64,000 nucleotides of DNA from Lewinella sp. JB7 (GTDB lineage Bacteria; Bacteroidota; Bacteroidia; Chitinophagales; Saprospiraceae): NCBI RefSeq assembly GCF_024297185.1, contig NZ_JANCTD010000005.1, positions 124,001-188,000 on the forward strand, written 5' to 3'. Positions 51,082-59,337 of the stretch are shown here, piece after piece. The notes under the pieces are model-generated. The model was given only the letters and a program-made list of their open reading frames with translations. It was not told the DNA's origin and searched no databases. Each line of letters starts with the position of its first letter. Positions within the stretch are counted from its first letter, which is position 1. A program made the translations under genes and the position numbers.

Positions 51082-51804
51082 TCAGGCATCGAGTCGGTGG
51101 AGCTCCAGGGTTTCGATCATGCGGATCAGTTTGTCCGCGTACTTGGGGTCGGTGGCGTAACCGGCCTTGCTGAGCCCGCGTGCCCAGCCGCGGTAGTCGG
51201 TAGGATCGAGGGAGAACAGCTTGCGGTAGCGGTCCTTGCGCAACAGATTGCTGTGGGCCAGGTAGCTTTCCTCGGGGGTTTTGAAGATGCGGAAGAAGTC
51301 CTTGTGATGATCGTCGCTGTGGTTGCTGCAGTGACCCTTACGGCAACTCTTGCTGAAGCACTTCAGTCCGAAGTGATTGTTGTTGCGGGTGGCCAGGGTG
51401 CTCTGGCCGGTGCCGCTTTCGAGCAGCCCCTGGGCGAGGGTGATGCTGGCGGGGATGCCGTGCGCTTTCATCTGAGCGATGGCGATCTTTCGATAATTAC
51501 TGACGTACTCCAGCTGCTTGAGTTCCCGGGCGCTCCACTCCCGGTTCTCGGGGCGGAAACTGACTAAGGTAGCTTTTCCGTCCGCCCGGTCCCCACCGCC
51601 GAATACCGAAGCAGTCGACAAACCCAGTAGGCCATCTCCGTTGATGCTGATGGTAAAGCTTAGCTCCTTGCGGGTAACCAGGATGGCCAGTAGGATCAGC
51701 ACCGAAACCTTCGTCCAGGGACTAGTCACCTGCCGGTAAATGCGTCGGTAGAGGTCCTCGACGTAAAGCCGCCAACTGCGCGGAATGGGAAGGTTAACTT
51801 TCAT
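51082..51804 (-). CDS. Membrane-anchored glucosaminidase-domain peptidoglycan hydrolase
   Basis: About 240 residues. A single N-terminal membrane helix (about 35-50, VSVLILLAILVT) puts the catalytic part in the periplasm. The glucosaminidase (LytF/FlgJ-like) domain starts near residue 100 (YRKIAIAQMKAHGIPASITL) with the catalytic Glu in AQGLLESGTGQSTLA, then NNNHFGLKC and FFRIFKTPEESYLAHSNLL, ending WARGLSKAGYATDPKYADKL, all family hallmarks. Known role: cutting glycan strands of peptidoglycan. The ATG at 51804 is preferred over a start at 51825, since the longer N-terminus lacks homology. A TATCTTGT box lies about 20 bases upstream. It is transcribed alone, divergent from the OmpH gene. Confidence 0.88.
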   Translation of the reverse strand: MKVNLPIPRSWRLYVEDLYRRIYRQVTSPWTKVSVLILLAILVTRKELSFTISINGDGLLGLSTASVFGGGDRADGKATLVSFRPENREWSARELKQLEYVSNYRKIAIAQMKAHGIPASITLAQGLLESGTGQSTLATRNNNHFGLKCFSKSCRKGHCSNHSDDHHKDFFRIFKTPEESYLAHSNLLRKDRYRKLFSLDPTDYRGWARGLSKAGYATDPKYADKLIRMIETLELHRLDA

Positions 51805-52005
51805 TTTGCTCGCTTGTGGGCACAAGATACGGGCAAATGTTGGGTGTACAAATATTATAAAACAAAAAGTGTTATTGGGGTAAGGTGCTTGCTACTATCG
51901 GAGTACTGGAACCGCGACCGTTGCTCTTTCCGGTAAATACGGGGGGCGGACGGAGTTTCACCCGTCTTTAACGCTTCTTTATGGGCCGCAGCCCTTCGCT
52001 CCGGC

Positions 52006-52013
52006 TATCTTTG
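52006..52013 (+). promoter_or_regulatory. Promoter -7 box for the OmpH/Skp gene
   Basis: TATCTTTG, a perfect TAnnTTTG match, 22 bases before the ATG at 52036. Confidence 0.55.
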
Positions 52014-52035
52014 CCGGACCACGACGATCAACGCA

Positions 52036-52542
52036 ATGCCCATGCCACGCCTCCTTTGTTTCTTGCTGATTTCAATCGGGAGCCTGACGGGACTATCCGC
52101 CCAGCAGTACGGCCACCTCAACTTTGCCAACCTACTGTCCCAGATGCCCGGCACGGAGGCGGCGGAGGCGGAGTTGGCGGCCTACAACCAGCAGCTCGTG
52201 GAGCGGGGCGAACAGATGGTGGAAGACCTACGCGCCCGGGTACGGGAAGTGGAATCCCAGATAGAGGATCTTCCACCAGTGCGGGTAGAAGAATTACGCG
52301 TCGAACTCAACGGTGAGCGGGAAAAGATCGGACAGTACGAGCAGCAGATGGCGGTGGATCTGGAGACAAAACGCAGGGAACTGCTGGGTCCCCTCATCCA
52401 GCAAGCGCGTGACGCCATCGATGCGGTAGCCCGCGAGAACGGCTATCTGCTGGTCTTCGACACCTCACAGTTCAATACCGTCCTGTTCGCCCAGGACAGC
52501 GACGATCTGATGGCGTTGGTGAAGGCTAAGTTGGGGATGTAA
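52036..52542 (+). CDS. OmpH/Skp-family periplasmic chaperone
   Basis: A 168-residue protein with a signal peptide (about 1-22, LLISIGSLTGLSAQ), an opening QYGHLNFANLLSQMPG typical of OmpH proteins, a long charged helical coil (about 45-130), and a C-terminal strand region (YLLVFDTSQFNTVLFAQD). Skp/OmpH trimers hold unfolded outer-membrane proteins in the periplasm, fitting a genome that exports many barrels and T9SS cargo. A perfect TATCTTTG promoter box lies 22 bases upstream. Its last 17 bases overlap the end of the convergent protease gene. Confidence 0.88.
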   Translation: MPMPRLLCFLLISIGSLTGLSAQQYGHLNFANLLSQMPGTEAAEAELAAYNQQLVERGEQMVEDLRARVREVESQIEDLPPVRVEELRVELNGEREKIGQYEQQMAVDLETKRRELLGPLIQQARDAIDAVARENGYLLVFDTSQFNTVLFAQDSDDLMALVKAKLGM

Positions 52543-53662
52543 ACCGCTTATAAAACCTGCGGGGCGACCGGTCCAGATGCTGGATCACGTCCTCCGTAAA
52601 GACGAAGCCGACGACCGTCCCCCCTTCGTAGATCGCCGCTCCGTACACGTTGGCCTCCACGATACGCTCGGTGAGCAGCAACAGGCTATCGGTGGGCCGG
52701 GCCGCGATGAACTCCGCTTCGTAAAACGGTTGTACCCTTTGATCGCGGTGGGCTTCCCGCAGGAGCACCTCCCGCTCGACGAAGCCGCTCAGTTCGTTCC
52801 AGTTGCTGTACACCGGCAGTACTTTGGCGTCGGTTTTCGCGAATACCGCCCGGGCCCGCGCTACCCGGTCCGTAGCGTAGATTCGGTCGGAAAGCGGACT
52901 GCGCAGCACCTCCTTCATCACCGTACGGGCCAGGCGACGGCGCTGCCATCCCCGGTTGAGCTCGAGGGCGGAAAACGAAATGATGAATAGGGAGCTAAGT
53001 CCCAGCACCGGGTCTCCCAGGCTCACGGACAGGGCGACCAACCCGCCGCCGATCACGATTCCCAACAGCGTGGTAATTACCGTAGCGGCGCGTTCACCAA
53101 TGGGACGCTTGAGTACCGCCCGGAGGATACGGCCTCCGTCCAGCGGATAGGCCGGCAGGAGATTGCCGAGGGCCAGTACGGCATTGACCGCCAGGGTGAT
53201 CCCCAGGATCTGTTCCAGCGGGGAGGGAACCACGATGAGGTTGCCGAAGGGATTCAGGTAGAACTGGATCAGGTAAGCCCCCCCGGGTTGCAAGAGCAGG
53301 AGCGGAAGGGCAAGCAATGCCAGTAAGATATTGGCCAGCGGCCCCGCGAAATAAATCAGGACCTCATCCCGGATTCGTTGCGGCTCCTCCGGAATCAGCG
53401 CTCCGCCCCCCAGGGGAAAAAGAATGATCTTCTCCGCTTTTACCCCCCGGCTCCGGGCCGTGAGCGCATGCCCGAGTTCGTGGACCAATACGAAGAGGAA
53501 CAGCAAGAGCGTAATCCCCGACCACCACTGGACCTGCGACCACCGCAAACCAAATCCAGCTTCGTACGAATACCCTAAAATGGCTGCCGGGACCAGGAGA
53601 AAAGACCAGTGCAGTTCCGTAGGAACGCCGAAAATGCGGCCAATACGCCAGGAACGGAACAA
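52526..53662 (-). CDS. Site-2-type M50 metalloprotease with CBS domains
   Basis: A 378-residue membrane protease. The zinc motif HELGHAL lies in LLLFLFVLVHELGHALTAR (about residue 60-78), the second motif is NLLPAYPLDGGRI with the Asp ligand (about residue 190), and membrane helices surround both. The C-terminal half contains a CBS pair (from about residue 265; IYATDRVARARAVF, then VVGFVFTEDVIQHL). The family cleaves membrane-embedded substrates such as anti-sigma factors; CBS domains sense adenine nucleotides. The TTG at 53662 is used as the start because it follows the upstream stop by 10 bases; a longer frame to 53731 has a Cys-rich N-terminus that overlaps that gene. The upstream gene and this one are probably co-transcribed. 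Confidence 0.85.
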   Translation of the reverse strand: MFRSWRIGRIFGVPTELHWSFLLVPAAILGYSYEAGFGLRWSQVQWWSGITLLLFLFVLVHELGHALTARSRGVKAEKIILFPLGGGALIPEEPQRIRDEVLIYFAGPLANILLALLALPLLLLQPGGAYLIQFYLNPFGNLIVVPSPLEQILGITLAVNAVLALGNLLPAYPLDGGRILRAVLKRPIGERAATVITTLLGIVIGGGLVALSVSLGDPVLGLSSLFIISFSALELNRGWQRRRLARTVMKEVLRSPLSDRIYATDRVARARAVFAKTDAKVLPVYSNWNELSGFVEREVLLREAHRDQRVQPFYEAEFIAARPTDSLLLLTERIVEANVYGAAIYEGGTVVGFVFTEDVIQHLDRSPRRFYKRFTSPT

Positions 53663-53672
53663 ACGGAGTAGT

Positions 53673-54725
53673 TTAAGTGGGTGTGTACGAACGGTTGATG
53701 CGCGGCAACAGTAACAGCGCCAGTAATCCAATCAACACGTTACAACCAATATTGATGGAAAAGAACGAGATATTCGCCCAACTAAAGCCGTCCTCACCGG
53801 GTACGCCGTACAGTCCCAGGGCACTCTGCGCCATGTAATGATAACTGCCCATACCCCCCGGACTCGGCACCACGATGCCCCACCCCCCCGACACGAAGGT
53901 CGTCAGGGCCGCTTCCGGACCCAGCCCCGCCGTAGGACCGAAGGACAGGAACACGAAGTACGTCATGAGGAAGTACATCAGCCAGATGTTGAGGCTATGC
54001 AGGATGAACCGTCCCGGCCGCTCGACGGTAGCGATCGTGCGGATTCCCTCCCCGAAGCCCCGCACGATGGTCACCAATTTTCCCCCCAGCCGGGTGGCCA
54101 TGATGCGCCGGCGTTGGAACCAGGCCAGCGCCAACCCACCAACGGTAAGAATTACCGCGCTCGTCAGCAGCCACTCCAGTCCCGCCAGGCGATCGCTGAC
54201 GGAAGCGTTCTCGTCCACCCAGGCCCAGATGCGGTCGCCGGCCATCAGGAGCGTCAGTCCGGTGAGGGTGAGCAGGCAGATTACGTCCACCATCCGGTCT
54301 ACGACCACCGTTCCGACCACCCGCTCTAGTTTGATGCCCTCGTAGCGGGCCATGGCGGCGGGCCGCACGATCTCCCCGAAGCGCGGAAAGCCGAGGTTGG
54401 CCAGGTAGCCCAGGTTGATGGTGAGGAAGGCATTGATGAAGCGGGGCGATTTACCCAGCGTCCGCAACAGCATGTTCCAGCGGATGGCGCGACTCACGTT
54501 ACTGATGCAGAAAGCCACGAGGGTCATTCCCAGCCACCAGAAGTTGGCCCCCCGAAAATCGCGCAATACCTTATCGAGCAGACTGCATTCCTCGCCCGCG
54601 ATGCCCCGCAGCGCGCAGTCCGCCGCGTACGCCGCCTGCTGGTTGCGGTAAACGAGGTAAAGAATGCCGAAGCCGAGGCCGACGAAGACCAGAAACTTGA
54701 GCGCATTAAGGAGCGATTGCGACAT
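53673..54725 (-). CDS. Lysylphosphatidylglycerol-synthase-like / flippase-like integral membrane protein
   Basis: A 350-residue protein of the UPF0104/AglD2-type family. About eight hydrophobic segments, with the motifs FPRFGEIVRPAAMARYEG (about residues 118-135) and GGWGIVVPSPGGMGSYHYM (about 275-293) characteristic of this family. Relatives include the flippase domain of MprF and dolichol-linked glycan enzymes; the exact substrate here is unknown. Its TATCTTCG box ends only 5 bases before the ATG, so the transcript is probably leaderless. The protease gene follows after 10 bases in an apparent operon. Confidence 0.8.
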   Translation of the reverse strand: MSQSLLNALKFLVFVGLGFGILYLVYRNQQAAYAADCALRGIAGEECSLLDKVLRDFRGANFWWLGMTLVAFCISNVSRAIRWNMLLRTLGKSPRFINAFLTINLGYLANLGFPRFGEIVRPAAMARYEGIKLERVVGTVVVDRMVDVICLLTLTGLTLLMAGDRIWAWVDENASVSDRLAGLEWLLTSAVILTVGGLALAWFQRRRIMATRLGGKLVTIVRGFGEGIRTIATVERPGRFILHSLNIWLMYFLMTYFVFLSFGPTAGLGPEAALTTFVSGGWGIVVPSPGGMGSYHYMAQSALGLYGVPGEDGFSWANISFFSINIGCNVLIGLLALLLLPRINRSYTPT

Positions 54726-54730
54726 GGGCG

Positions 54731-54738
54731 CGAAGATA
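54731..54738 (-). promoter_or_regulatory. -7-like box directly before the flippase-like gene
   Basis: Minus-strand TATCTTCG, one base from consensus, 5 bases before the ATG. It predicts a leaderless transcript. Confidence 0.45.
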
Positions 54739-54746
54739 GCCCCGGC

Positions 54747-56057
54747 TTAGGGATGTATGTACGGCGGCCGGTACGTCCGGCTCAGAAGCTCTTCGTAGCC
54801 CTCCGTGATCTGCCGGCTTACCGGATCGTACCGCAGCGGGCCCCCGGCCACGAGCGCCAGGTTCCCCAGGATGCAGGAAGCGGTAGAGATCACCCCTTCC
54901 TCTATATCGGCTACGGGCCGGCCCCCGTGATCGATTGCCCGCAAAAAGTCGAGCATGTGCGCCCGGGTGGCCGGGGCGGTATGCAGCTCGATGTTTTTCT
55001 CGGTCACGTCCTCCGGGAATTCCTCCCGCTCGTACACCGCGTCCACGCGCACCGTCTCTCCCCGCAGGGGGGTAAAGGCATACTTGTGGGGGTCGGCCTT
55101 CAGGGTGCCGCGATCTCCGTAGATCGTCATCGCCCACGGAAATTCGGGGTCGGCCGCCTCGCCCCAACTGCGGTGCTGCCACACGCAGTCAAGACCGTCG
55201 TAGGCGAAGACTACGTGCTGGGTATCGGTGATGGTTGCATCGGCCTCCCGCTGTACGTAGATGCCCCCGGTGCTGTACACTTCCTGCGGCCAGCCGAGGC
55301 CGAGCATCCAGCGCGTCATGTCGAGCATATGTACGCACATATCGCCGACTATGCCATTCCCGTATTCCTGGAAGGCCCGCCAGCGCCGGTGGGGCAGCCC
55401 CCTGTAGGGAAGGAGGGGGGCCGGGCCGGTCCACCGGTCGTAATCGAAAAACTCCGGTACCGGCTCCCGTTCCCGCACCGCCGTATCCCGCATGTGGTAG
55501 TAACAGCACATCTCCACGTGGGCAATCTTACCTAGCCGGCCCGCCTCCACGACGTCTCGTTTCGCCTCGATCAGGTGGGGGGTGCTGCGCCGCTGCAGAC
55601 CGATCTGCACGACCCGGCCGTGCTTGCGGGCGGCGTCCAGTACCGCTTCGCACTCCCGGATGTCGACCCCCACGGGCTTCTGTAAATACACGTGGGCCCC
55701 GGCCGCCAGGGCGTCAATGGCCGGCAGGGCGTGCCAGTGATCCGGCGTGCCGATGAGCACGATCTCCGGACGCTGTTCGCGCAGCAGTTTTTGGTAATCC
55801 CCGTAGAGCTTCGGCCGGGCGGTAGGCTGGCGTTCCCGCAGCAGCCGTTCGGTGCCGGCGAGCATGTGTTCGTCCACGTCACACAGGCCGACCACCTCCA
55901 CGTCAGCCACCTGAATCAGGCGCATGAGATCGCTTTTCCCGTACCAGCCGCAGCCGATCAACGCGACCTTCCGGGGGGCGGCGGCGGCGCGCGGGAGCGG
56001 GGAGAAGGGTAAAGCAAAAAGGGCGGGTGAGGTGTGGAGGAAGGTGCGTCTTTTCAT
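54747..56057 (-). CDS. Gfo/Idh/MocA-family oxidoreductase with Tat-type signal
   Basis: A 436-residue protein. The N-terminus MKRRTFLHTSPALFALPF has a twin-arginine RRTFL motif and hydrophobic stretch, so export to the periplasm by Tat is likely. The NAD(P)-binding motif is GCGWYGKSD (about 35-43), followed by VVGLCDVDE. The catalytic Lys region is HVYLQKPVGVDIREC, a QKP variant of the usual EKP. The substrate-binding domain follows (about 150-400) with GIVGDMCVHMLDMTRWML. Such enzymes oxidise or interconvert sugars, often glycan-derived. The neighbours, an alpha/beta hydrolase and a GH20 hexosaminidase on the same strand, fit glycan catabolism, though the gap of 66 bases does not prove an operon. 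Confidence 0.85.
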   Translation of the reverse strand: MKRRTFLHTSPALFALPFSPLPRAAAAPRKVALIGCGWYGKSDLMRLIQVADVEVVGLCDVDEHMLAGTERLLRERQPTARPKLYGDYQKLLREQRPEIVLIGTPDHWHALPAIDALAAGAHVYLQKPVGVDIRECEAVLDAARKHGRVVQIGLQRRSTPHLIEAKRDVVEAGRLGKIAHVEMCCYYHMRDTAVREREPVPEFFDYDRWTGPAPLLPYRGLPHRRWRAFQEYGNGIVGDMCVHMLDMTRWMLGLGWPQEVYSTGGIYVQREADATITDTQHVVFAYDGLDCVWQHRSWGEAADPEFPWAMTIYGDRGTLKADPHKYAFTPLRGETVRVDAVYEREEFPEDVTEKNIELHTAPATRAHMLDFLRAIDHGGRPVADIEEGVISTASCILGNLALVAGGPLRYDPVSRQITEGYEELLSRTYRPPYIHP

Positions 56058-56123
56058 AGCGGGTGCGGCAACTTTAATCGCCCAGGGACAAAATACAAAA
56101 CCAGTACGAAGCGATTGCCGGGC

Positions 56124-57530
56124 TTACCGGCCGAAGCGTTCGTCCAGCCACTGACCGATCAAGTCCAGCGCCTCCGGGGCGATCGTCGTTTCAATACTTC
56201 CGTACTCGGCAGGCAAACCGGTGGTGGCGGGCTGGAGCAGGTGATTGAGTCCCGGCAAGAGCTGGACGGCCACGTCCCGGTTGCCCGCCCCCCGCAGGGC
56301 CGCCGCGATCGCGGCAAGGTTGGCCGGGTCCACCTGCCGGTCGAGCGTACCGTTGACGGCAAGCACGGGTACGGTTACCTGCCGAAGATAACTTGCGGGG
56401 TTGATGGTGAAGAAGTAGCGCATCCAGGGAGGAGACAGCGCATCGACGTAGGCCTTGGCGAAGGTTTCCGGGTCCGTGATGCTCCGACGGAGGCTTTCCG
56501 GCAGCTCGGGTAGGGCGTTCACCACGGCTCTGCGCAGCCCCTCGGCGAAGGCCGCGGAGTCCAGCTGTCCGTTTTCCTTAGTGAAGGTGTAGGCCAGGCT
56601 CAACACGGGCTCGTCGGGCAGCACCGTCCCCGTGATGGCCCGCCGCTGCTCCAGCATCAGGCTGTCGATGGCAAGTCCCGGGGCCGCGAGCAGGATCAGA
56701 AAATCCACGTCCGCCGATTCCGCCGCTATCATGGGGCCGACGATTCCGCCTTCGCTGTGGCCCAGGATGCCGGTGGGAAGCTTGCCGATGTCCGGCATAC
56801 CGCGGAGAAATGCCAGGGCCGCCGCCGCGTCGTCGGCGAAATCCCGCGTGGTAGACCGGGCATAATCGCCCGTACTTTCCGCTACTCCACGTTTGTCGTA
56901 CCGGAGCACTCCGTACCCGCGGCGGGTCAGGTAGTCGCTGAGCACCAGAAAGGGGCGGTGGTTGATGGGTGGCCCCAGATCTTCATTGCGGTCCTGCGGA
57001 CCCGAACCCGCGACCAAAAGCAGCAGGGCGCGGGGCGGGCCGGCGGCGGGCAGGGTCAGGGTGCCGGCAATCTCCACCCCGGAAGCCCCACCCGGAAAGG
57101 TCACCTCATGGTTGGCGTAGGGAAAATCCGTCGGTTCCTGCGGACGGGCGCCGGAGGCCTCTCCCGTTACGGTGGGGTAGCCCGCCGGTCGGTCGCGGGT
57201 AAACACCAGCTCCGTGCCGAACCCTCCCTGTTGAAATCGTCCATCTATACGCGCCTCCGTAAGCTTCCCGGTGAAGGTGATCTGTAGTGGTGCGATCGAA
57301 AAACTCAGGCTGTCCTCAGTGACGGCGACGGTGGTAAACGGAATCCTGTTCGGCGACTGCGTAGGACTCAGCAAGCCACCCGCCCAGCCTTCATCGGCCG
57401 CGATCAGTTCTACGTTGAGTGGAATCTCCTGGTCGCCGGCCCGGAGTACCGCGTACCAGACGCCGTCGACGGGCGATTGGGCATTCAGGTAGGTAGCTAA
57501 TAAACTAAACCACAGGAGGGGGGAGTACAT
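56124..57530 (-). CDS. Secreted alpha/beta hydrolase
   Basis: A 468-residue protein with a signal peptide (about 1-18, PLLWFSLLATYLNAQ). An N-terminal beta-rich domain (about 20-130) precedes an alpha/beta hydrolase fold. The nucleophile elbow is GILGHSEGGIVG, the Asp lies in VLAVNGTLDRQVD, and the His in LLPGLNHLLQP, a complete catalytic triad; the oxyanion side includes LLVAGSGPQDRNED. The family acts as esterases or peptidases on small extracytoplasmic substrates; the precise substrate is unknown. The ATG at 57530 is preferred over a longer frame to 57749 because it gives a clean signal peptide and does not overlap the upstream gene. The hexosaminidase stop lies 23 bases upstream, so both are likely co-transcribed. 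Confidence 0.85.
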   Translation of the reverse strand: MYSPLLWFSLLATYLNAQSPVDGVWYAVLRAGDQEIPLNVELIAADEGWAGGLLSPTQSPNRIPFTTVAVTEDSLSFSIAPLQITFTGKLTEARIDGRFQQGGFGTELVFTRDRPAGYPTVTGEASGARPQEPTDFPYANHEVTFPGGASGVEIAGTLTLPAAGPPRALLLLVAGSGPQDRNEDLGPPINHRPFLVLSDYLTRRGYGVLRYDKRGVAESTGDYARSTTRDFADDAAAALAFLRGMPDIGKLPTGILGHSEGGIVGPMIAAESADVDFLILLAAPGLAIDSLMLEQRRAITGTVLPDEPVLSLAYTFTKENGQLDSAAFAEGLRRAVVNALPELPESLRRSITDPETFAKAYVDALSPPWMRYFFTINPASYLRQVTVPVLAVNGTLDRQVDPANLAAIAAALRGAGNRDVAVQLLPGLNHLLQPATTGLPAEYGSIETTIAPEALDLIGQWLDERFGR

Positions 57531-57553
57531 ACCCCTAAAGTAGCGTGCGCGGA

Positions 57554-59050
57554 CTAATTCTCGAGTACCCGCGTGTCGTAGGTGGCTATGCCTTGCTCCT
57601 TTAACCACTCCTGGTGGGCGGCGAGCCGCCGTTTGAAGTCCTCCCACTCCCGCCGTTCCTGGGGCGTCCACCCGACTTCCGCCAGGGCCAGCAGGCGGGG
57701 AAAGGTGAGGTAGTCGATATCCTCCAGGCTGCGAATGGTCTCTCCCCACAGCGGGGCCTCGATGCCCATGATGTCACCGTCCGTTAGTCCCGGGGCCAGG
57801 GTGGCGGGGTCCCAGAGGTAGGCCGAATCGACCTCGATGAACGCCGCCCAGTGCAGGCCGATGCGGGAGGTGGAGTCGTACTGCATATCCAGGTATGTAC
57901 GGGTCGCGGGACTCATCAGGACGGGGTTACCGGCTTCCTTGGCCTTCACCGCATACTCGGGGTGGGCCCAGAGTTGCACGACGGTATTTTCGCTCAGGCT
58001 GGAGGTGGCGACCTCGTCCCAGCCCATGGGGGTTTTACCGTTTTGCTTGATGATCCGCTGTACTTCGTTGACGAACTTGACGTAATCCTCGTGGTCGGTG
58101 GCGTCACTTTCGTCGCCGCCGAGGTGGAAGTAGGGCCCGGGGGTAAGGGCACCGATCTCCCGCACGACGTCGTCGATCATAATATATACCGAATCCTGGT
58201 CGGTGTCCAGCGTGCTGAATCCGACCTTGGTACCCGTGTAGGGTTCGGTGGCTTTCCCGTCGGCGTTCAGGATAGGATAGGCGGACAGCGCGGCATTCGT
58301 GTGGCCGGGCATATCGATTTCGGGCACGATGGTGATGCCCCGCTGGGTGGCGTACTGCACGATGTCCCTGTACTGCTCCTGGGTGTAATAGCCGCCCGGC
58401 GTGCCGTCCACTTCGGATTTGCCGCCGATTTCGGCGAGCTTGGGCCACGACTTGATTTCGATGCGCCAGCCCTGGTCGTCGCTCAGGTGCAGGTGCAGGT
58501 GATTGATCTTGTAGGCGGCGATGCGATCGATGACGGCCTTCACCTCATCCACTTCAAAAAAATGGCGGGCCACGTCGAGCATGTAGCCCCGGTAGGCGAA
58601 TCGGGGCTGGTCCTCGATGCTGCCTTCGGAGATATACACCGCTCCTGCGTCCGCGCCCGAAAAATGCAGCACTTGTTCCAGCGTTTTTACGGCGTTGAGC
58701 ATCCCGTCGCGGCCGCCGGCCTGTATCTCGATCTCGCCGTTCTCGAAATCAATGCGGTAGGCGTCAGCATCCATATCGGTACGGGTGGAATACTGCAGGG
58801 GCAGGATCAATTTTGGCATGCGCTCACTCAGGTAGCGCTGCGCGTCTCCGATGACGGGATTATTGCTGGGGGTGATTTCCCCCTTGAACGTCTTGTAATA
58901 GCTGACGTCGTCCCCGTCGGTAATTTCGGCGGGCAACGGAATGAGGGGCAGCTGGGACAGGGCCGGTACCCGGGCGGGCTGGGGTGGAGCATCGGCGGGG
59001 CCGCAGGAGCAAAGAATGCAGAGAAAAAGCAGGGTGACCAGGGTGCGCAT
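57554..59050 (-). CDS. Family GH20 beta-N-acetylhexosaminidase, lipoprotein
   Basis: A 498-residue enzyme. The signal ends with a lipobox-type Cys (FLCILCSC, Cys16), placing it in the envelope. A GH20b-like domain (about 25-150) is followed by the catalytic barrel: FAYRGYMLDVARHFF, then HLHLSDDQGWRIEIK, EIDMPGHTNAAL and PYFHLGGDESDATDH with the catalytic Asp-Glu pair. Residues near the C-terminus contain WGETIRSLEDIDYLTFPR. Known reaction: releasing terminal GlcNAc or GalNAc from glycans, including chitin oligomers. The downstream hydrolase is 23 bases away. A perfect TACATTTG promoter box is 19 bases upstream of the start. Confidence 0.92.
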   Translation of the reverse strand: MRTLVTLLFLCILCSCGPADAPPQPARVPALSQLPLIPLPAEITDGDDVSYYKTFKGEITPSNNPVIGDAQRYLSERMPKLILPLQYSTRTDMDADAYRIDFENGEIEIQAGGRDGMLNAVKTLEQVLHFSGADAGAVYISEGSIEDQPRFAYRGYMLDVARHFFEVDEVKAVIDRIAAYKINHLHLHLSDDQGWRIEIKSWPKLAEIGGKSEVDGTPGGYYTQEQYRDIVQYATQRGITIVPEIDMPGHTNAALSAYPILNADGKATEPYTGTKVGFSTLDTDQDSVYIMIDDVVREIGALTPGPYFHLGGDESDATDHEDYVKFVNEVQRIIKQNGKTPMGWDEVATSSLSENTVVQLWAHPEYAVKAKEAGNPVLMSPATRTYLDMQYDSTSRIGLHWAAFIEVDSAYLWDPATLAPGLTDGDIMGIEAPLWGETIRSLEDIDYLTFPRLLALAEVGWTPQERREWEDFKRRLAAHQEWLKEQGIATYDTRVLEN

Positions 59051-59069
59051 GCGAAAAATTCTGAGAAAA

Positions 59070-59077
59070 CAAATGTA
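59070..59077 (-). promoter_or_regulatory. Promoter -7 box for the GH20 gene
   Basis: Minus-strand TACATTTG, a perfect match, 19 bases before the ATG at 59050. Confidence 0.55.
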
Positions 59078-59221
59078 GTCGTTCGGAGGTGAATATAGAT
59101 ACTGGCCGGACGGGTTCCCGCTCCGCCTCCGAAATCCTCCGTCGCCGCCGCGCTACGCCGGGGCCCGTACACTCATGAAAAATAAAGAAACCCCGACCGC
59201 TCCGCGGAATCCCCTTTTCCG

Positions 59222-59229
59222 TACCTTCG
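59222..59229 (+). promoter_or_regulatory. Promoter -7-like box for the riboswitch-TonB receptor transcript
   Basis: TACCTTCG, one base from TAnnTTTG. Transcription would start near 59235, right at the 5' end of the riboswitch. Confidence 0.45.
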
Positions 59230-59234
59230 CGGCG

Positions 59235-59333
59235 ACAACCAGGGGTGCTGTCCCGATCCGGGGCGGCTGAGATCAAACCCTTTGATTCATTCAAGGAACC
59301 TGCCCGGGTAATGCCGGGAAGGGAAAAACAAGT
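59235..59333 (+). promoter_or_regulatory. Thiamine pyrophosphate (TPP) riboswitch
   Basis: The region contains the THI-element core in the right order: AGGGGTGCTG at 59241, GGCTGAGAT at 59265, AAACCCTTTGA at 59275, GAACCTG at 59296, CCGGGTAATGCCGGGAAGGGA at 59303-59323. These are the conserved joints and stems of the TPP aptamer. The ATG of the TonB receptor follows within about 10 bases, so TPP binding is likely to hide the start and repress translation; no intrinsic terminator is seen. Confidence 0.9.
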
Positions 59334-59337
59334 TCGC

